Positions 50,728-59,079 of a stretch of DNA of 64,000 nt are shown here, piece by piece. This DNA comes from Maribacter hydrothermalis. GTDB taxonomy: Bacteria > Bacteroidota > Bacteroidia > Flavobacteriales > Flavobacteriaceae. The position numbers and the translations under genes were made by a program. Positions within the stretch are counted from its first letter, which is position 1; every line of letters starts with the position of its first letter. The stretch spans positions 186,001-250,000 of the forward strand of contig NZ_CP018760.1 in NCBI RefSeq assembly GCF_001913155.1. The letters run 5' to 3'. The notes below the pieces were generated by a model. That model saw only the letters and a list, made by a program, of their open reading frames with translations, was not told the origin of the DNA and did not search any database.

Positions 50728-51095
50728 AGGTAGACTTTGGCTTTTATTCGTTGGCTAATAATATGTTAGAGGGAGCTACAAGTTAAACAAAATTGAATAT
50801 AGCTGAATATGATTTGTTTAGTTTTTGATAATTTAATTTTTAAATTAAACATCTTAACTAATTTCCTTCCTCGTAAAATAAAAGCAAACCATTTTTATAA
50901 ACCAAAAAACCAAAAGAAATATTTCGATTAATAAAGCCAAATATAGAAATAGGTCTACATAACAACTTTTTCTCTAATACCTACCAAAAAAATAGTATCC
51001 ATCTCTCATGTAAGCATTAAAGCGTAAACCACGCTTGCTATTAAATGAGTTATGGATACTAATAAAAATAATTACTTAAAAAAAGTGAAGAACTA
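50728..51095. other. Intergenic region with a large hairpin, no gene
   Basis: The 368 bp between the AraC-type gene (upstream side) and the AIM24-like gene (downstream side) are very AT-rich. No gene is seen. The branched hairpin at 50994-51060 is the only structured feature. Confidence 0.55.
50994..51060 (-). terminator. Long branched hairpin followed by a U-tract
   Basis: AGTATCCAT (50994-51002) pairs with ATGGATACT (51052-51060), CTCAT (51005-51009) with ATGAG (51045-51049), and AAGCG (51020-51024) with CGCTT (51032-51036). Read on the minus strand, the outer stem is followed by ATTTTTTTGG. It lies 35 bp behind the AIM24-like gene and fits its terminator, although the stem is far longer and more branched than usual. 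Confidence 0.65.
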
Positions 51096-51893
51096 CTAAA
51101 ACCTATTATCTCCACCAACTATATCCCCCAAAGTTCCTAGGATACTTCCTTCGCCTTTATCTTTTCCTCCTCTTGGTATGGATGCTAGAACTCTGCCTGC
51201 CAAACGACTGAATGGTAACGATTGTATGTATACGGTACCTGGACCACGTAACGTTGCGAAGAATAATCCTTCTCCGCCAAAAACGGTATTTCTTATTCCG
51301 CCAACGAACTCAATATCGTAATCTACATCTTTAGTGAACCCAACTATACATCCCGTATCTACTTTAAGTACCTCGCCAGGTAATAATGTCTTTTTTGCCA
51401 ATGTGCCACCAGCGTGAATAAAAGTCATACCGTCACCTTCTAATTTCTGCATAATAAAACCCTCACCTCCAAAAAGTCCACGACCTAACTTCTTTGAGAA
51501 TTCAATACCCACTGAAACTCCTTTAGCTGCACATAAAAAAGCATCTTTCTGACAGATGAAACGACCACCCATTTCAGATAGATCTATAGAAAGAATTTTA
51601 CCTGGATACGGTGAAGCAAAACTTACTTTCTTTTTACCCTGACCTATGTTTAAAAAAGCGGTCATAAACAGACTTTCACCCGTTAACATACGTTTTCCTG
51701 CAGAAAATATTTTACCTAATACACTGTTATCTTGATTACTACCGTCACCAAAAATGGTATTCATTTTAATATCGGTCTCCATCATCATAAAGCTACCTGC
51801 TTCAGCAACAACTGCTTCTTGTGGGTCTAGCTCTATTTCGACATATTGCATTTCTTCTCCAAAAATCTCAAAGTCTATTTCGTGTGCGTTCAT
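51096..51893 (-). CDS. AIM24/TIGR00266-family protein
   Basis: The 265-residue protein contains the AIM24 double-stranded beta-helix pattern: VEIELDPQEAVVAEAGSFMMMETDIKM, LTGESLFMTAF, PGKILSIDLSEMGGRFICQKDAFLCAAKGV, GLFGGEGFIMQKLEGDGMTFIHAGGTL, FGGEGLFFATLRGPGTVYIQSLPFSRL. A Gly-rich tail ends it. This is the TIGR00266 family, with unknown molecular function, related to the yeast mitochondrial inner-membrane protein AIM24. No signal peptide. It stands alone and ends at the branched hairpin. Confidence 0.9.
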   Translation of the reverse strand: MNAHEIDFEIFGEEMQYVEIELDPQEAVVAEAGSFMMMETDIKMNTIFGDGSNQDNSVLGKIFSAGKRMLTGESLFMTAFLNIGQGKKKVSFASPYPGKILSIDLSEMGGRFICQKDAFLCAAKGVSVGIEFSKKLGRGLFGGEGFIMQKLEGDGMTFIHAGGTLAKKTLLPGEVLKVDTGCIVGFTKDVDYDIEFVGGIRNTVFGGEGLFFATLRGPGTVYIQSLPFSRLAGRVLASIPRGGKDKGEGSILGTLGDIVGGDNRF

Positions 51894-52009
51894 TTTTATA
51901 TTGTTTATGATTGATGTTTATTAGTTGCTAAGAGAAGGGTTTTTGTTACAATCTAATAGATATTTATTTGACTTACGAGTATATTTTAAATCTAAATGTC
52001 ATCAATCAT

Positions 52010-52465
52010 CTACTTCTTCAACCTAACCGTCCACTCAAAATTAAAGGTACTTACCACTACCCCATCGGTATTTACTCCTACAGATTTCATCCAAATGGTT
52101 TGCCCCTCGCCAGTTGCAATTGTTTTATCTAAAGCATCCTTTATTAAGTGTCCGTCTTCACAAGTAAATGTAATTTTCCCGGTTGCCTTCTTTGAAAAGT
52201 TAGCGTTATTGTTCGCTACTAACATTGAAATTTTCTTTCCTGTAGCTTCAATTTGATCTATCATCATAGCTCCTGTAGACAATTCTGCCGCCATTCCCTG
52301 TACCGCCCAAAACATAGATTTAAAAGGATTTTGATTGATCCATCTATGGGTTACAGTAACCACTGCCCTATTTTTATCTATTTCCCTTAAACGTACGCCG
52401 CACCACCATGCTGCGGGTAGTTTTAAAAATGAAAACATGTTGAATTTACTAGCTGTTACAGGCAT
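52010..52465 (-). CDS. DUF4442 (hotdog-fold thioesterase-like) protein
   Basis: The 151-residue protein has the single-domain hotdog pattern of DUF4442: FLKLPAAWWCGVRLREID, VVTVTHRWINQNPFKSMFWAVQGMAAELSTGAMM (the central helix with the FxSMxW/MAAE region) and strands to the end. DUF4442 proteins are related to acyl-CoA thioesterases such as YiiD and PaaI, but the substrate is not known. Divergent from the PadR-PspC operon, whose control region lies between. Confidence 0.85.
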   Translation of the reverse strand: MPVTASKFNMFSFLKLPAAWWCGVRLREIDKNRAVVTVTHRWINQNPFKSMFWAVQGMAAELSTGAMMIDQIEATGKKISMLVANNNANFSKKATGKITFTCEDGHLIKDALDKTIATGEGQTIWMKSVGVNTDGVVVSTFNFEWTVRLKK

Positions 52466-52539
52466 ATTTCTCTTATAATTTTGATAAAAATAGGTAATAT
52501 AAACAGCATACTAAAATGTTAAATTAATGTTAAATATTA

Positions 52540-52560
52540 GTACTATGCGTTACATAGTAC
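52540..52560. promoter_or_regulatory. Palindromic operator GTACTATG-N5-CATAGTAC
   Basis: GTACTATG (52540-52547) and CATAGTAC (52553-52560) are perfect 8-bp inverted repeats around CGTTA. They cover the expected -33 region of the promoter box at 52574-52581. The decamer TTACATAGTA of the right arm (52550-52559) is repeated exactly at 52618-52627 in the leader. PadR-family regulators bind palindromes of this size, and the operon encodes a PadR protein, so autoregulation is the likely meaning. Confidence 0.65.
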
Positions 52561-52573
52561 CTTTTTTTAGACA

Positions 52574-52581
52574 TATATTTG
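52574..52581 (+). promoter_or_regulatory. -7 promoter box (TATATTTG) of the PadR-PspC operon
   Basis: TATATTTG followed by CA is an exact match to the Bacteroidota -7 consensus. It lies 80 bp before the first gene and 14 bp after the palindromic operator. Transcription should start near 52587. Confidence 0.65.
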
Positions 52582-52660
52582 CATAGGAAGTTAATAGGTA
52601 ATCAAAGTAATTGGCTTTTACATAGTATCAAAATCAATCATCATCAAAAACGAAATCATC

Positions 52661-53143
52661 ATGACAGAAACCATAACAAAGCACGAACGAAACCTCTCTG
52701 CACTTATACATGCTAGTACGTTTTCAAAATTCTTTATGCCTTTTGGGAATTTCATTATTCCATTAGTATTATGGACAGCGAACAAAAAAGAATATGCGTT
52801 TGTAGACCATAATGGTAAAGAGGCTTTAAACTTTCAAATTAGCATTCTACTGTACTCTATTTTAGTGGGTATGATAAGTATACCATTTTTCTTAGGTGGG
52901 TTGATTCCAACTATTTTTGATTTTGACCACTTTGGATTTTCAAATGTTCAAAGCTTTAATTTTTCGGAGTTTCATTTTAATAGCGATGATTTTTTTGGCC
53001 CATGGATGATACCTGTAGGTTTACTTGGATTAGCACAATCCGCACTATTCATTGTCAACATAGTATATACCATATTAGCAACAATAAGAACAAATGAAGG
53101 TCAACATTTTAAATACCCGTTAACTATAAAATTCATTAAATAA
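52661..53143 (+). CDS. DUF4870-family membrane protein
   Basis: The 160-residue protein has three to four membrane helices and the DUF4870/TIC20-like signature: NLSALIHASTFSKFFMPFGNFIIPLVLWTANKKEYAFVDHNGKEALNFQISILLYSILVG, then a second hydrophobic half ending in LTIKFIK. Function unknown. In Bacteroidota it often accompanies PadR/PspC genes, as here: the three following genes are co-directional. It is the first gene behind the palindromic operator. Confidence 0.88.
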   Translation: MTETITKHERNLSALIHASTFSKFFMPFGNFIIPLVLWTANKKEYAFVDHNGKEALNFQISILLYSILVGMISIPFFLGGLIPTIFDFDHFGFSNVQSFNFSEFHFNSDDFFGPWMIPVGLLGLAQSALFIVNIVYTILATIRTNEGQHFKYPLTIKFIK

Positions 53144-53346
53144 AAACTGCCTAATCAGCAGTATTATCAACAAACATTAAAACAGGGTATTCATCACACC
53201 CTTAGGAGTTTATTAATCAATCAAAATAAAATCAATCAAGATGTTTATTCAACAAACAAAAAACGAACAGTTAATCTATGCAGACAACAGACACCATGGA
53301 GCAAACTCCTGTAAAAAGGGGACTGCATAAAAAGCAAAAAGACATT

Positions 53347-53682
53347 ATGAATGTAGAAAACACAAAAGCGCAAATGCGAAAAGGGGTTTTAGAGTATTGC
53401 ATCCTGTCCATCTTAAATGGCCATGATAAATATGCTTCTGAAATCTTAGAAACGCTAAAGGATGCTAAAATGCTTGTAGTAGAAGGAACAATTTATCCGC
53501 TACTGACCAGATTAAAGAATGCGGGCCTTCTTAATTATCGTTGGGAAGAATCTACTTCTGGACCACCAAGAAAATATTACACCCTTACCGAGACTGGTAA
53601 ACTTTTTCTAAAAGAATTAGATACCACTTGGGACGAATTAAGAAAAGCCACCAACCTGGTAACCAACACTAAAAACAGCTAA
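53347..53682 (+). CDS. PadR-family transcriptional regulator
   Basis: From the ATG at 53347 (111 residues) the protein matches PadR: KAQMRKGVLEYCILSILNGHDKYASEILETL (winged helix start), MLVVEGTIYPLLTRLKNAGLLNYRWEESTSGPPRKYYTLTETGKLFLKEL (recognition helix and wing). An in-frame ATG at 53278 would add 23 basic residues that do not belong to the family. PadR proteins are dimeric repressors released by stress or ligands. The PspC gene starts 3 bp after its stop, so both are translated from one message, and the upstream palindrome is its probable target. Confidence 0.9.
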   Translation: MNVENTKAQMRKGVLEYCILSILNGHDKYASEILETLKDAKMLVVEGTIYPLLTRLKNAGLLNYRWEESTSGPPRKYYTLTETGKLFLKELDTTWDELRKATNLVTNTKNS

Positions 53683-53684
53683 AA

Positions 53685-55478
53685 ATGAACAAGACAGTAA
53701 ATATAAATCTAGCAAACATGCTCTTCCATATAGACGAAGAAGCATATAATAAAATGCGTAGGTATTTAGAATCGGTTAAACGTTCTTTTGCCAATACACC
53801 AGGTAGTGATGAAATCATTGCTGATATAGAAGCTCGTATAGCCGAACTTTTTCATGATAAATTAGAAAATGAAAGACAGGTTATAACTCAGAAAGAGGTA
53901 GATGAGGTTATCGCTATTATGGGACAACCTGAAGATTACATGGTAGATGAGGAAATCTTTGAAGATGAACCAAGAACCAAAACTGCTTCTACCAATAAAG
54001 ATAGAGTTAAAAAATTGTATAGAGATACAGAGAAAAAATATGTAGCAGGAGTTTCTTCTGGGCTAGCACATTATTTTGGTATTGATCCTTTATGGATCCG
54101 TTTAATCTGGATTTTCTTAACCATTTTCACTTGGGGTGGATTTATTTTTATCTATGGGCTGTTATGGATCCTTATACCTGAGGCAAAAACAACCGCTCAA
54201 AAATTAGATATGAGTGGCGAAACGGTAAACATCAGTAACATTGAGCGTAAGGTAAAAGAGGGTTTTGATGACGTTGCGGATCGTGTAAAAAGTGTTGACT
54301 ATGAAAAAGTAGGTAACACCGTCAAAAAAGGAGGTAAAACAATCTTTGACACCTTTGGTGATATTGTAATGTTCCTATTTAAAATATTTGGGAAGTTCAT
54401 TGGTATTCTATTGGTTATCATTGGTGCAACCACATTAATAGGTTTGTTTGTTGGACTCTTTACAGTTGGTATTTTAGATATTATTCATGTACCTGGTATC
54501 GATTTTTACAACGTAGTTAATTCTACCGATTTACCCATTTGGGTTGTATCCTTATTAGCATTTTTTGCTATTGGTATACCGTTTTTCTTCTTAATGTATT
54601 TAGGATTAAAAATACTGGTCAACAATTTAAAATCTATTGGAACTATTGCTAAATTCTCTTTATTAGGACTTTGGCTAATCTCCATAATACTGCTAATCGT
54701 CTTTGGTATTAGAGAAGCGGCATCACATGCATACACTGGTAGCACATCTGTGGAGGATGAAATTACAAGCGTAATACCGTCAGATACGTTACAAATTAAT
54801 CTAGTATCGACAGACAAATATGACTATGAAAAAGATATGCATATGGGAGACACCTTTATTTCTTATGATGAAGATGGAAATAAGGTGTTGGTATCAGATG
54901 ATGTAAGATTTCGTATTCGTAAGTCACAAGATAGTCTTGTTCGTATTCAAGTGAGAAAAGAAGCAGACGGGCCATCTAATAGAGAAGCAAAAGAAATTGC
55001 AAACCAAATTGTATATGAATATGAGGTTAATGGAAATACCATTTCTCTAGATGACTACTTAACCACACAAGGTTCTAAATTTAAAGATCAAGAGGTACGT
55101 GTAAATATATTCTTGCCCGTAGGTACTATTTTAAAATATGATCAAGCAAATTCTAGAAACTGGATTACTACATTTACAACAGATAGAGATCTAGATTCAC
55201 TTGAAGGTTATGTTTGGAAGATGGCTGAAAACGGTGAGCTTCAGTGCCTAAACTGCCCAGAATATATTGAAATGGATGACGAAGATGATGATGATTCTAA
55301 TCGTATTAAAATCAACGGGAATGGTATCGATATCAACATCAATGGTAATGGAGAAAAAGGAAAAATAAAAATCAATGAAAACGGAATTGATATTGATGTT
55401 AACGACAACGGAGAATCCTTTAAAATGAAGTTAGATGAGAATGGCGTAAAAATTGACGCTAACGATAGTATCAAATAA
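53685..55478 (+). CDS. PspC-domain membrane protein with acidic C-terminal repeats
   Basis: The 597-residue protein has a soluble N-terminal part (about 1-105, MNKTVNINLANMLFHIDEEAYNKM..., followed by an acidic linker) and a PspC domain (KKLYRDTEKKYVAGVSSGLAHYFGIDPLWIRLIWIFLTIFTWGGFIFIYGLLWILIPE). Three or four more membrane helices follow to about residue 350, then a periplasmic part with a beta-rich region. Its acidic end is made of Asn/Gly/Asp-rich repeats (NGNGIDININGNGE, NENGIDIDVNDNGE, DENGVKIDANDS). PspC proteins respond to membrane stress. The PadR and GIN-domain neighbours form the usual Bacteroidota module. Confidence 0.9.
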   Translation: MNKTVNINLANMLFHIDEEAYNKMRRYLESVKRSFANTPGSDEIIADIEARIAELFHDKLENERQVITQKEVDEVIAIMGQPEDYMVDEEIFEDEPRTKTASTNKDRVKKLYRDTEKKYVAGVSSGLAHYFGIDPLWIRLIWIFLTIFTWGGFIFIYGLLWILIPEAKTTAQKLDMSGETVNISNIERKVKEGFDDVADRVKSVDYEKVGNTVKKGGKTIFDTFGDIVMFLFKIFGKFIGILLVIIGATTLIGLFVGLFTVGILDIIHVPGIDFYNVVNSTDLPIWVVSLLAFFAIGIPFFFLMYLGLKILVNNLKSIGTIAKFSLLGLWLISIILLIVFGIREAASHAYTGSTSVEDEITSVIPSDTLQINLVSTDKYDYEKDMHMGDTFISYDEDGNKVLVSDDVRFRIRKSQDSLVRIQVRKEADGPSNREAKEIANQIVYEYEVNGNTISLDDYLTTQGSKFKDQEVRVNIFLPVGTILKYDQANSRNWITTFTTDRDLDSLEGYVWKMAENGELQCLNCPEYIEMDDEDDDDSNRIKINGNGIDININGNGEKGKIKINENGIDIDVNDNGESFKMKLDENGVKIDANDSIK

Positions 55479-55575
55479 TTACAGTTCATATACTTAAATC
55501 AACAACTCAGTACTATTTAATCGTAGCAGAATTAAAAAACAATCAAATTTACATCAATCTAAAAAACGAACAATC

Positions 55576-56298
55576 ATGACAACACTAGTAAGAATTACAG
55601 TAGCACTCGTCTTAGTCCTTTTTCTATCATCTTGCGGCTTTGACATTAACTTTGGAACTGGAGAAAAAGGCAATGGCGTAGTCGTTGAAGAAACTCGAGA
55701 AATTACCGAAGACTTTACAACGGTTTCATCCTCAGAAGGAATTGAGGTATTTGTTACCCAAGGGGCCGATTTTGATATCTCTGTAGAAGCAGATGAAAAT
55801 ATAATGGATTTAATAGGAACTGATATTAAAAACGGTAAACTTAAAATTCATAGTATAGAGAATATTGGCAGAGCTACCAAAAAGGTTTATGTAACCATGC
55901 CTAAAGTTACAGGCTTACTTGCATCTAGCGGTTCTCACTTATCTACTGAAAATACCATAAAGGCAGATAAATTAGAAGTTGATGCTAGTAGTGGAGCTAT
56001 TATAAATGTCAATGTAAATGCCACAAATATGGAAATAGACGCTAGTAGTGGTGCAAACATAACTTTAGAAGGAACAGCAAATGAAGTTTATGTTGATGCC
56101 AGTAGCGGTGCAAATATTAAGGCTAAAGATTTATCAACTTTAGTTGCAACAGCCGATGCTAGCAGTGGCGCTAATATTAGTATAGATGTTTCCGATAATT
56201 TAACTGCTGAAGCTTCTAGTGGTGGCAATATCTCTTATCAAGGAAATCCATCGGTACAGAAAAACAAATCAGTTTCCGGAAGCGTACATAAATATTAA
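55576..56298 (+). CDS. Head-GIN (DUF2807) domain lipoprotein
   Basis: The 240-residue lipoprotein (ALVLVLFLSSCGF) has the putative auto-transporter adhesin head-GIN domain (EITEDFTTVSSSEGIEVFVTQGADFDISVEADENIMDLI..., IKNGKLKIHS). About five repeats of the form DASSGAxI at 20-residue spacing follow (about 135-220), typical of a right-handed beta-helix. It closes the PadR/PspC operon and is followed by a strong terminator. The role is unknown, possibly surface binding under envelope stress. Confidence 0.9.
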   Translation: MTTLVRITVALVLVLFLSSCGFDINFGTGEKGNGVVVEETREITEDFTTVSSSEGIEVFVTQGADFDISVEADENIMDLIGTDIKNGKLKIHSIENIGRATKKVYVTMPKVTGLLASSGSHLSTENTIKADKLEVDASSGAIINVNVNATNMEIDASSGANITLEGTANEVYVDASSGANIKAKDLSTLVATADASSGANISIDVSDNLTAEASSGGNISYQGNPSVQKNKSVSGSVHKY

Positions 56299-56321
56299 TA
56301 TTCATCAATCAACTTAACTTT

Positions 56322-56349
56322 AAAACCCACTGAATTATCAGTGGGTTTT
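56322..56349 (+). terminator. Terminator of the PadR-PspC-GIN operon
   Basis: AAAACCCACTGA (56322-56333) and TCAGTGGGTTTT (56338-56349) form a perfect 12-bp stem with an ATTA loop, followed by CATTTTTT. It lies 24 bp after the stop of the GIN-domain gene. Confidence 0.92.
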
Positions 56350-56386
56350 CATTTTTTAGTACCACCCTATTCTGTATATTAGTACC

Positions 56387-57400
56387 ATGCAAGTACAGTT
56401 AAAAAAATATACGTTACCGTTAAAACACACTTTTAGTATCTCTAGAGAATCGCATGATTTTCAAGACACCCTAATTGCCGCTCTTACGTTAAATGGCCAA
56501 ACAGGATACGGTGAAGCTACATCTAACCCGTATTACAAAATTACTACCGAGAGTATGGTGGCGGAAATTGGAAATATATCTTCAGAGATTGAAAATTTTG
56601 ATTTTACCACACCTGAAATTTTTCATGCCTTCTTAGTTGGTAAAGGACTTTCTAATTTCGCGATCTGTGCTTTAGATTTAGCGGCCCATGACCTTTATGG
56701 TAAACTTTTAGGAAAACCTTTATATGAAATTTGGGATACAACTACGGAACAATACCCAACTACTAATTACACAATTGGTATTGCATCAATAGAGGTTATG
56801 TTGGCAAAAATGCAAGAAATGCCTTGGCCAATTTATAAGATAAAATTAGGAACTAGTGATGATGTTGCTATTGTCAAGGAACTTAGAAAACATACCGATG
56901 CTATTTTTAGAATTGATGCCAATTGCGCTTGGACCGCTCAAGAGACCATATATAATGCACCTATTTTAAAAGAACTGGGTGTTGAGTTTCTAGAACAACC
57001 CTTAAAAGCAGATGATTGGTCTGGCATGGAAGAGGTTATGCACCATAGCGTTTTACCCGTAATTGCGGACGAAAGTTGTATTGTTGAAAGTGATGTTGAA
57101 AAATGCGCATTGCACTTTAGTGGTATTAATATTAAACTTACCAAGTGCGGCGGACTAACTCCTGCTCTACGTATGATTAAAAAGGCCAAGGATTTAGGAA
57201 TAAAAGTAATGGTAGGTTGTATGACGGAATCAACCGTTGGTATTTCTGCTATTGCACAATTAATTCCACAACTAGATTTTGTGGACATGGATGGCGCTTT
57301 ACTTCTTAAGAGTGATATCGCTACAGGAGTTCATATTGAACCAAGTGGAAAAGTGATTTTTCCTAAAGGTAATGGTAGTGGTGTTCAACTTTTAGATTAA
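56387..57400 (+). CDS. Dipeptide epimerase (enolase superfamily, L-Ala-D/L-Glu type)
   Basis: The 337-residue enzyme has the mandelate-racemase-subgroup layout: capping domain (PLKHTFSISRESHDFQDTLIAAL), the catalytic KIKLG (KxK, about 153-157), and metal ligands in IDANCAW, EQPL and IADES. The second catalytic lysine sits in NIKLTKCGGL, and GCMTEST and DMDG follow. This set fits L-Ala-D/L-Glu epimerases, which convert murein dipeptides for recycling. TTAGTACCA occurs twice just before the ATG (56356, 56379). The downstream PLP-enzyme gene overlaps its stop by one base. Confidence 0.9.
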   Translation: MQVQLKKYTLPLKHTFSISRESHDFQDTLIAALTLNGQTGYGEATSNPYYKITTESMVAEIGNISSEIENFDFTTPEIFHAFLVGKGLSNFAICALDLAAHDLYGKLLGKPLYEIWDTTTEQYPTTNYTIGIASIEVMLAKMQEMPWPIYKIKLGTSDDVAIVKELRKHTDAIFRIDANCAWTAQETIYNAPILKELGVEFLEQPLKADDWSGMEEVMHHSVLPVIADESCIVESDVEKCALHFSGINIKLTKCGGLTPALRMIKKAKDLGIKVMVGCMTESTVGISAIAQLIPQLDFVDMDGALLLKSDIATGVHIEPSGKVIFPKGNGSGVQLLD

Positions 57401-58434
57401 TGTTTAGTATTGATGAATTTCCAGGTAGAACAATTAATGTAGAAGGTAAAAACTATCTATACTTTGGCGGCACTTCTTACTTGGGCCTACAAACTAATAC
57501 TGAGTTTCAATCGATTTTTATAGCGAACGTAAAAAAATATGGCACAGCTTACAGTGCTTCACGAAAATCCAATATTCAAATTTCAGTTTTCGATGAAATA
57601 GAAGCTTACCTATCAAACATCGTAGGTAGCGAGGCTTGTATAACCATGTCATCTGGCTATTTGGCAGGGCAATTGGTTTGTGATTATTTTAGTGATGCGG
57701 ACTATAAATTATATTACGCTCCCAATACCCATTCTGCAGTTCTTCGAAGAAATCAAAAAGTATATGATAATTGGCAAGAACTCCGTGGTGATATTCTGTT
57801 AAATAGAGATAAAATACCTGTCCTTTTTTTAGATAGTATTGATTTTTCCGGCTTTAATTTTCCCAATTATGAACTTTTAAAAACGTTACCGTTAAAAAAT
57901 ATTATTTTGGTGGTAGATGACTCCCATGGCATTGGTATTACCGGAATTAATGGTGGTGGTAGTTTTCAGTTCTTACAATCCTTATATCCGAAAGAACTTA
58001 TAGTATCATGCTCGCTTGGAAAAGGCTTTGGTATACAGGCAGGTGCCATTTTTAGCACTAATGCCTTTATTAGAAATATAAAAGAAACTCAATTTTTTGG
58101 TGGTGCTAGTCCGGCAATGCCTGCAGCAATTGCGACAATAAAACAAGGTCAACAGATTATTCAAGAAAAAAGAAAGATTTTAGCAGAGAACACTTCTTTA
58201 TTTTTGAAAAATTTACCCAACTCTTCTATTCTTCAAAGTAGTAAAGGTCACCCAACATTTAGTTTTAAAAACGAATTGCTTGTCAGTCAACTTTTAGATA
58301 ATGGCATTATAGTAACCAATTTTAGATACCCTACAGAGAATGATGCATTAATGAGCAGAATAGTTTTAAGTGCCGCACATACTGAAAATGACATTTTACA
58401 TCTCTGCAATACCATAAAAGCATTTCCTATTTAA
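57400..58434 (+). CDS. PLP-dependent aminotransferase-fold enzyme (BioF/KBL-like)
   Basis: The 344-residue fold-type I enzyme has LYFGGTSYLGL at the N terminus and YGTAYSASRKSN. It continues with the PLP-stacking TMSSGYLAGQLV, the Asp-His VVDDSHGIG and the PLP-lysine SCSLGKGFGIQAG (Lys at about 206). This resembles alpha-oxoamine synthases (8-amino-7-oxononanoate synthase, 2-amino-3-ketobutyrate ligase), but it is short, and the family also contains aminotransferases of other function. Its ATG overlaps the stop of the epimerase (TAATG), suggesting a joint role in amino-acid or dipeptide use. Confidence 0.85.
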   Translation: MFSIDEFPGRTINVEGKNYLYFGGTSYLGLQTNTEFQSIFIANVKKYGTAYSASRKSNIQISVFDEIEAYLSNIVGSEACITMSSGYLAGQLVCDYFSDADYKLYYAPNTHSAVLRRNQKVYDNWQELRGDILLNRDKIPVLFLDSIDFSGFNFPNYELLKTLPLKNIILVVDDSHGIGITGINGGGSFQFLQSLYPKELIVSCSLGKGFGIQAGAIFSTNAFIRNIKETQFFGGASPAMPAAIATIKQGQQIIQEKRKILAENTSLFLKNLPNSSILQSSKGHPTFSFKNELLVSQLLDNGIIVTNFRYPTENDALMSRIVLSAAHTENDILHLCNTIKAFPI

Positions 58435-58565
58435 TAACACGCAATAATTTTATGTAAATAGTATAATATCAGCAATATATTAAGTAATTTTTTAACATAT
58501 CCTAAATTTATTTCGTATCTTTTTAGTACATATTAAACTCATTTACTAACTAAAACTTTACGACT

Positions 58566-59012
58566 ATGAAAAAAATTATAGGATTGGTTTTATTAATGCT
58601 ACTCTTTATTTCCGCAGCTTCTACGAATGCCATCAATACGAATTATATGCATAGTATAGAAGGTACTTGGGAATTAGAAAGCTTTTACAATTATGATGGT
58701 CAACAAGTTATCGACACCGTTCCTACTGCTGATGGTTATAGACAAGTTAAAATGTACTATAATGGAAAAATTATGTGGAGCAGATATGTACCCGTAGATA
58801 AAATTGGAAGATTTGGATATGGTACGTATGTCATTACTGATGATAGACTAATGGAAACATTGGAATATGGCGATAATGAAATGATTATGGCAATGGACAC
58901 TATGCGTGTTTTCACTTTTGAATTACAACTAAGTGATGACAAATTCAGTCAAATTAGTTTAGATGAAGAAGGCAACAGAACTTTTTCAGAAAATTATATT
59001 CGGATAGATTAG
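58566..59012 (+). CDS. Secreted lipocalin-like protein
   Basis: The 148-residue protein has a signal peptide (IIGLVLLMLLFISAASTNA) and a mature domain starting IEGTWELESFYNYDGQQVIDT, followed by about eight beta strands (YRQVKMYYNGKIMWSRYV, GRFGYGTYVITDDRLMETLEYG). The start GTWEL is typical of lipocalin-like domains of Bacteroidota, which bind small hydrophobic compounds. Ligand unknown. It is followed by a strong terminator. Confidence 0.78.
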   Translation: MKKIIGLVLLMLLFISAASTNAINTNYMHSIEGTWELESFYNYDGQQVIDTVPTADGYRQVKMYYNGKIMWSRYVPVDKIGRFGYGTYVITDDRLMETLEYGDNEMIMAMDTMRVFTFELQLSDDKFSQISLDEEGNRTFSENYIRID

Positions 59013-59027
59013 TGTTATTGAAAATAT

Positions 59028-59059
59028 AAAAACGCCGCATCTAAAGAAGCGGCGTTTTT
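59028..59059. terminator. Bidirectional terminator between the lipocalin-like gene and trxB
   Basis: AAAAACGCCGC (59028-59038) and GCGGCGTTTTT (59049-59059) form a perfect 11-bp stem around a 10-nt loop. The A-run and T-run on both sides make it work on both strands for these convergent genes. Confidence 0.92.
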
Positions 59060-59079
59060 ATATTTATACTACAGCCAAT

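Noticed and set aside
53148..53172. ACTGC-N7-GCAGT hairpin after the DUF4870 gene as a terminator
   Set aside because: The stem is only 5 bp without a T-run, and the following PadR and PspC genes seem to share the transcript.
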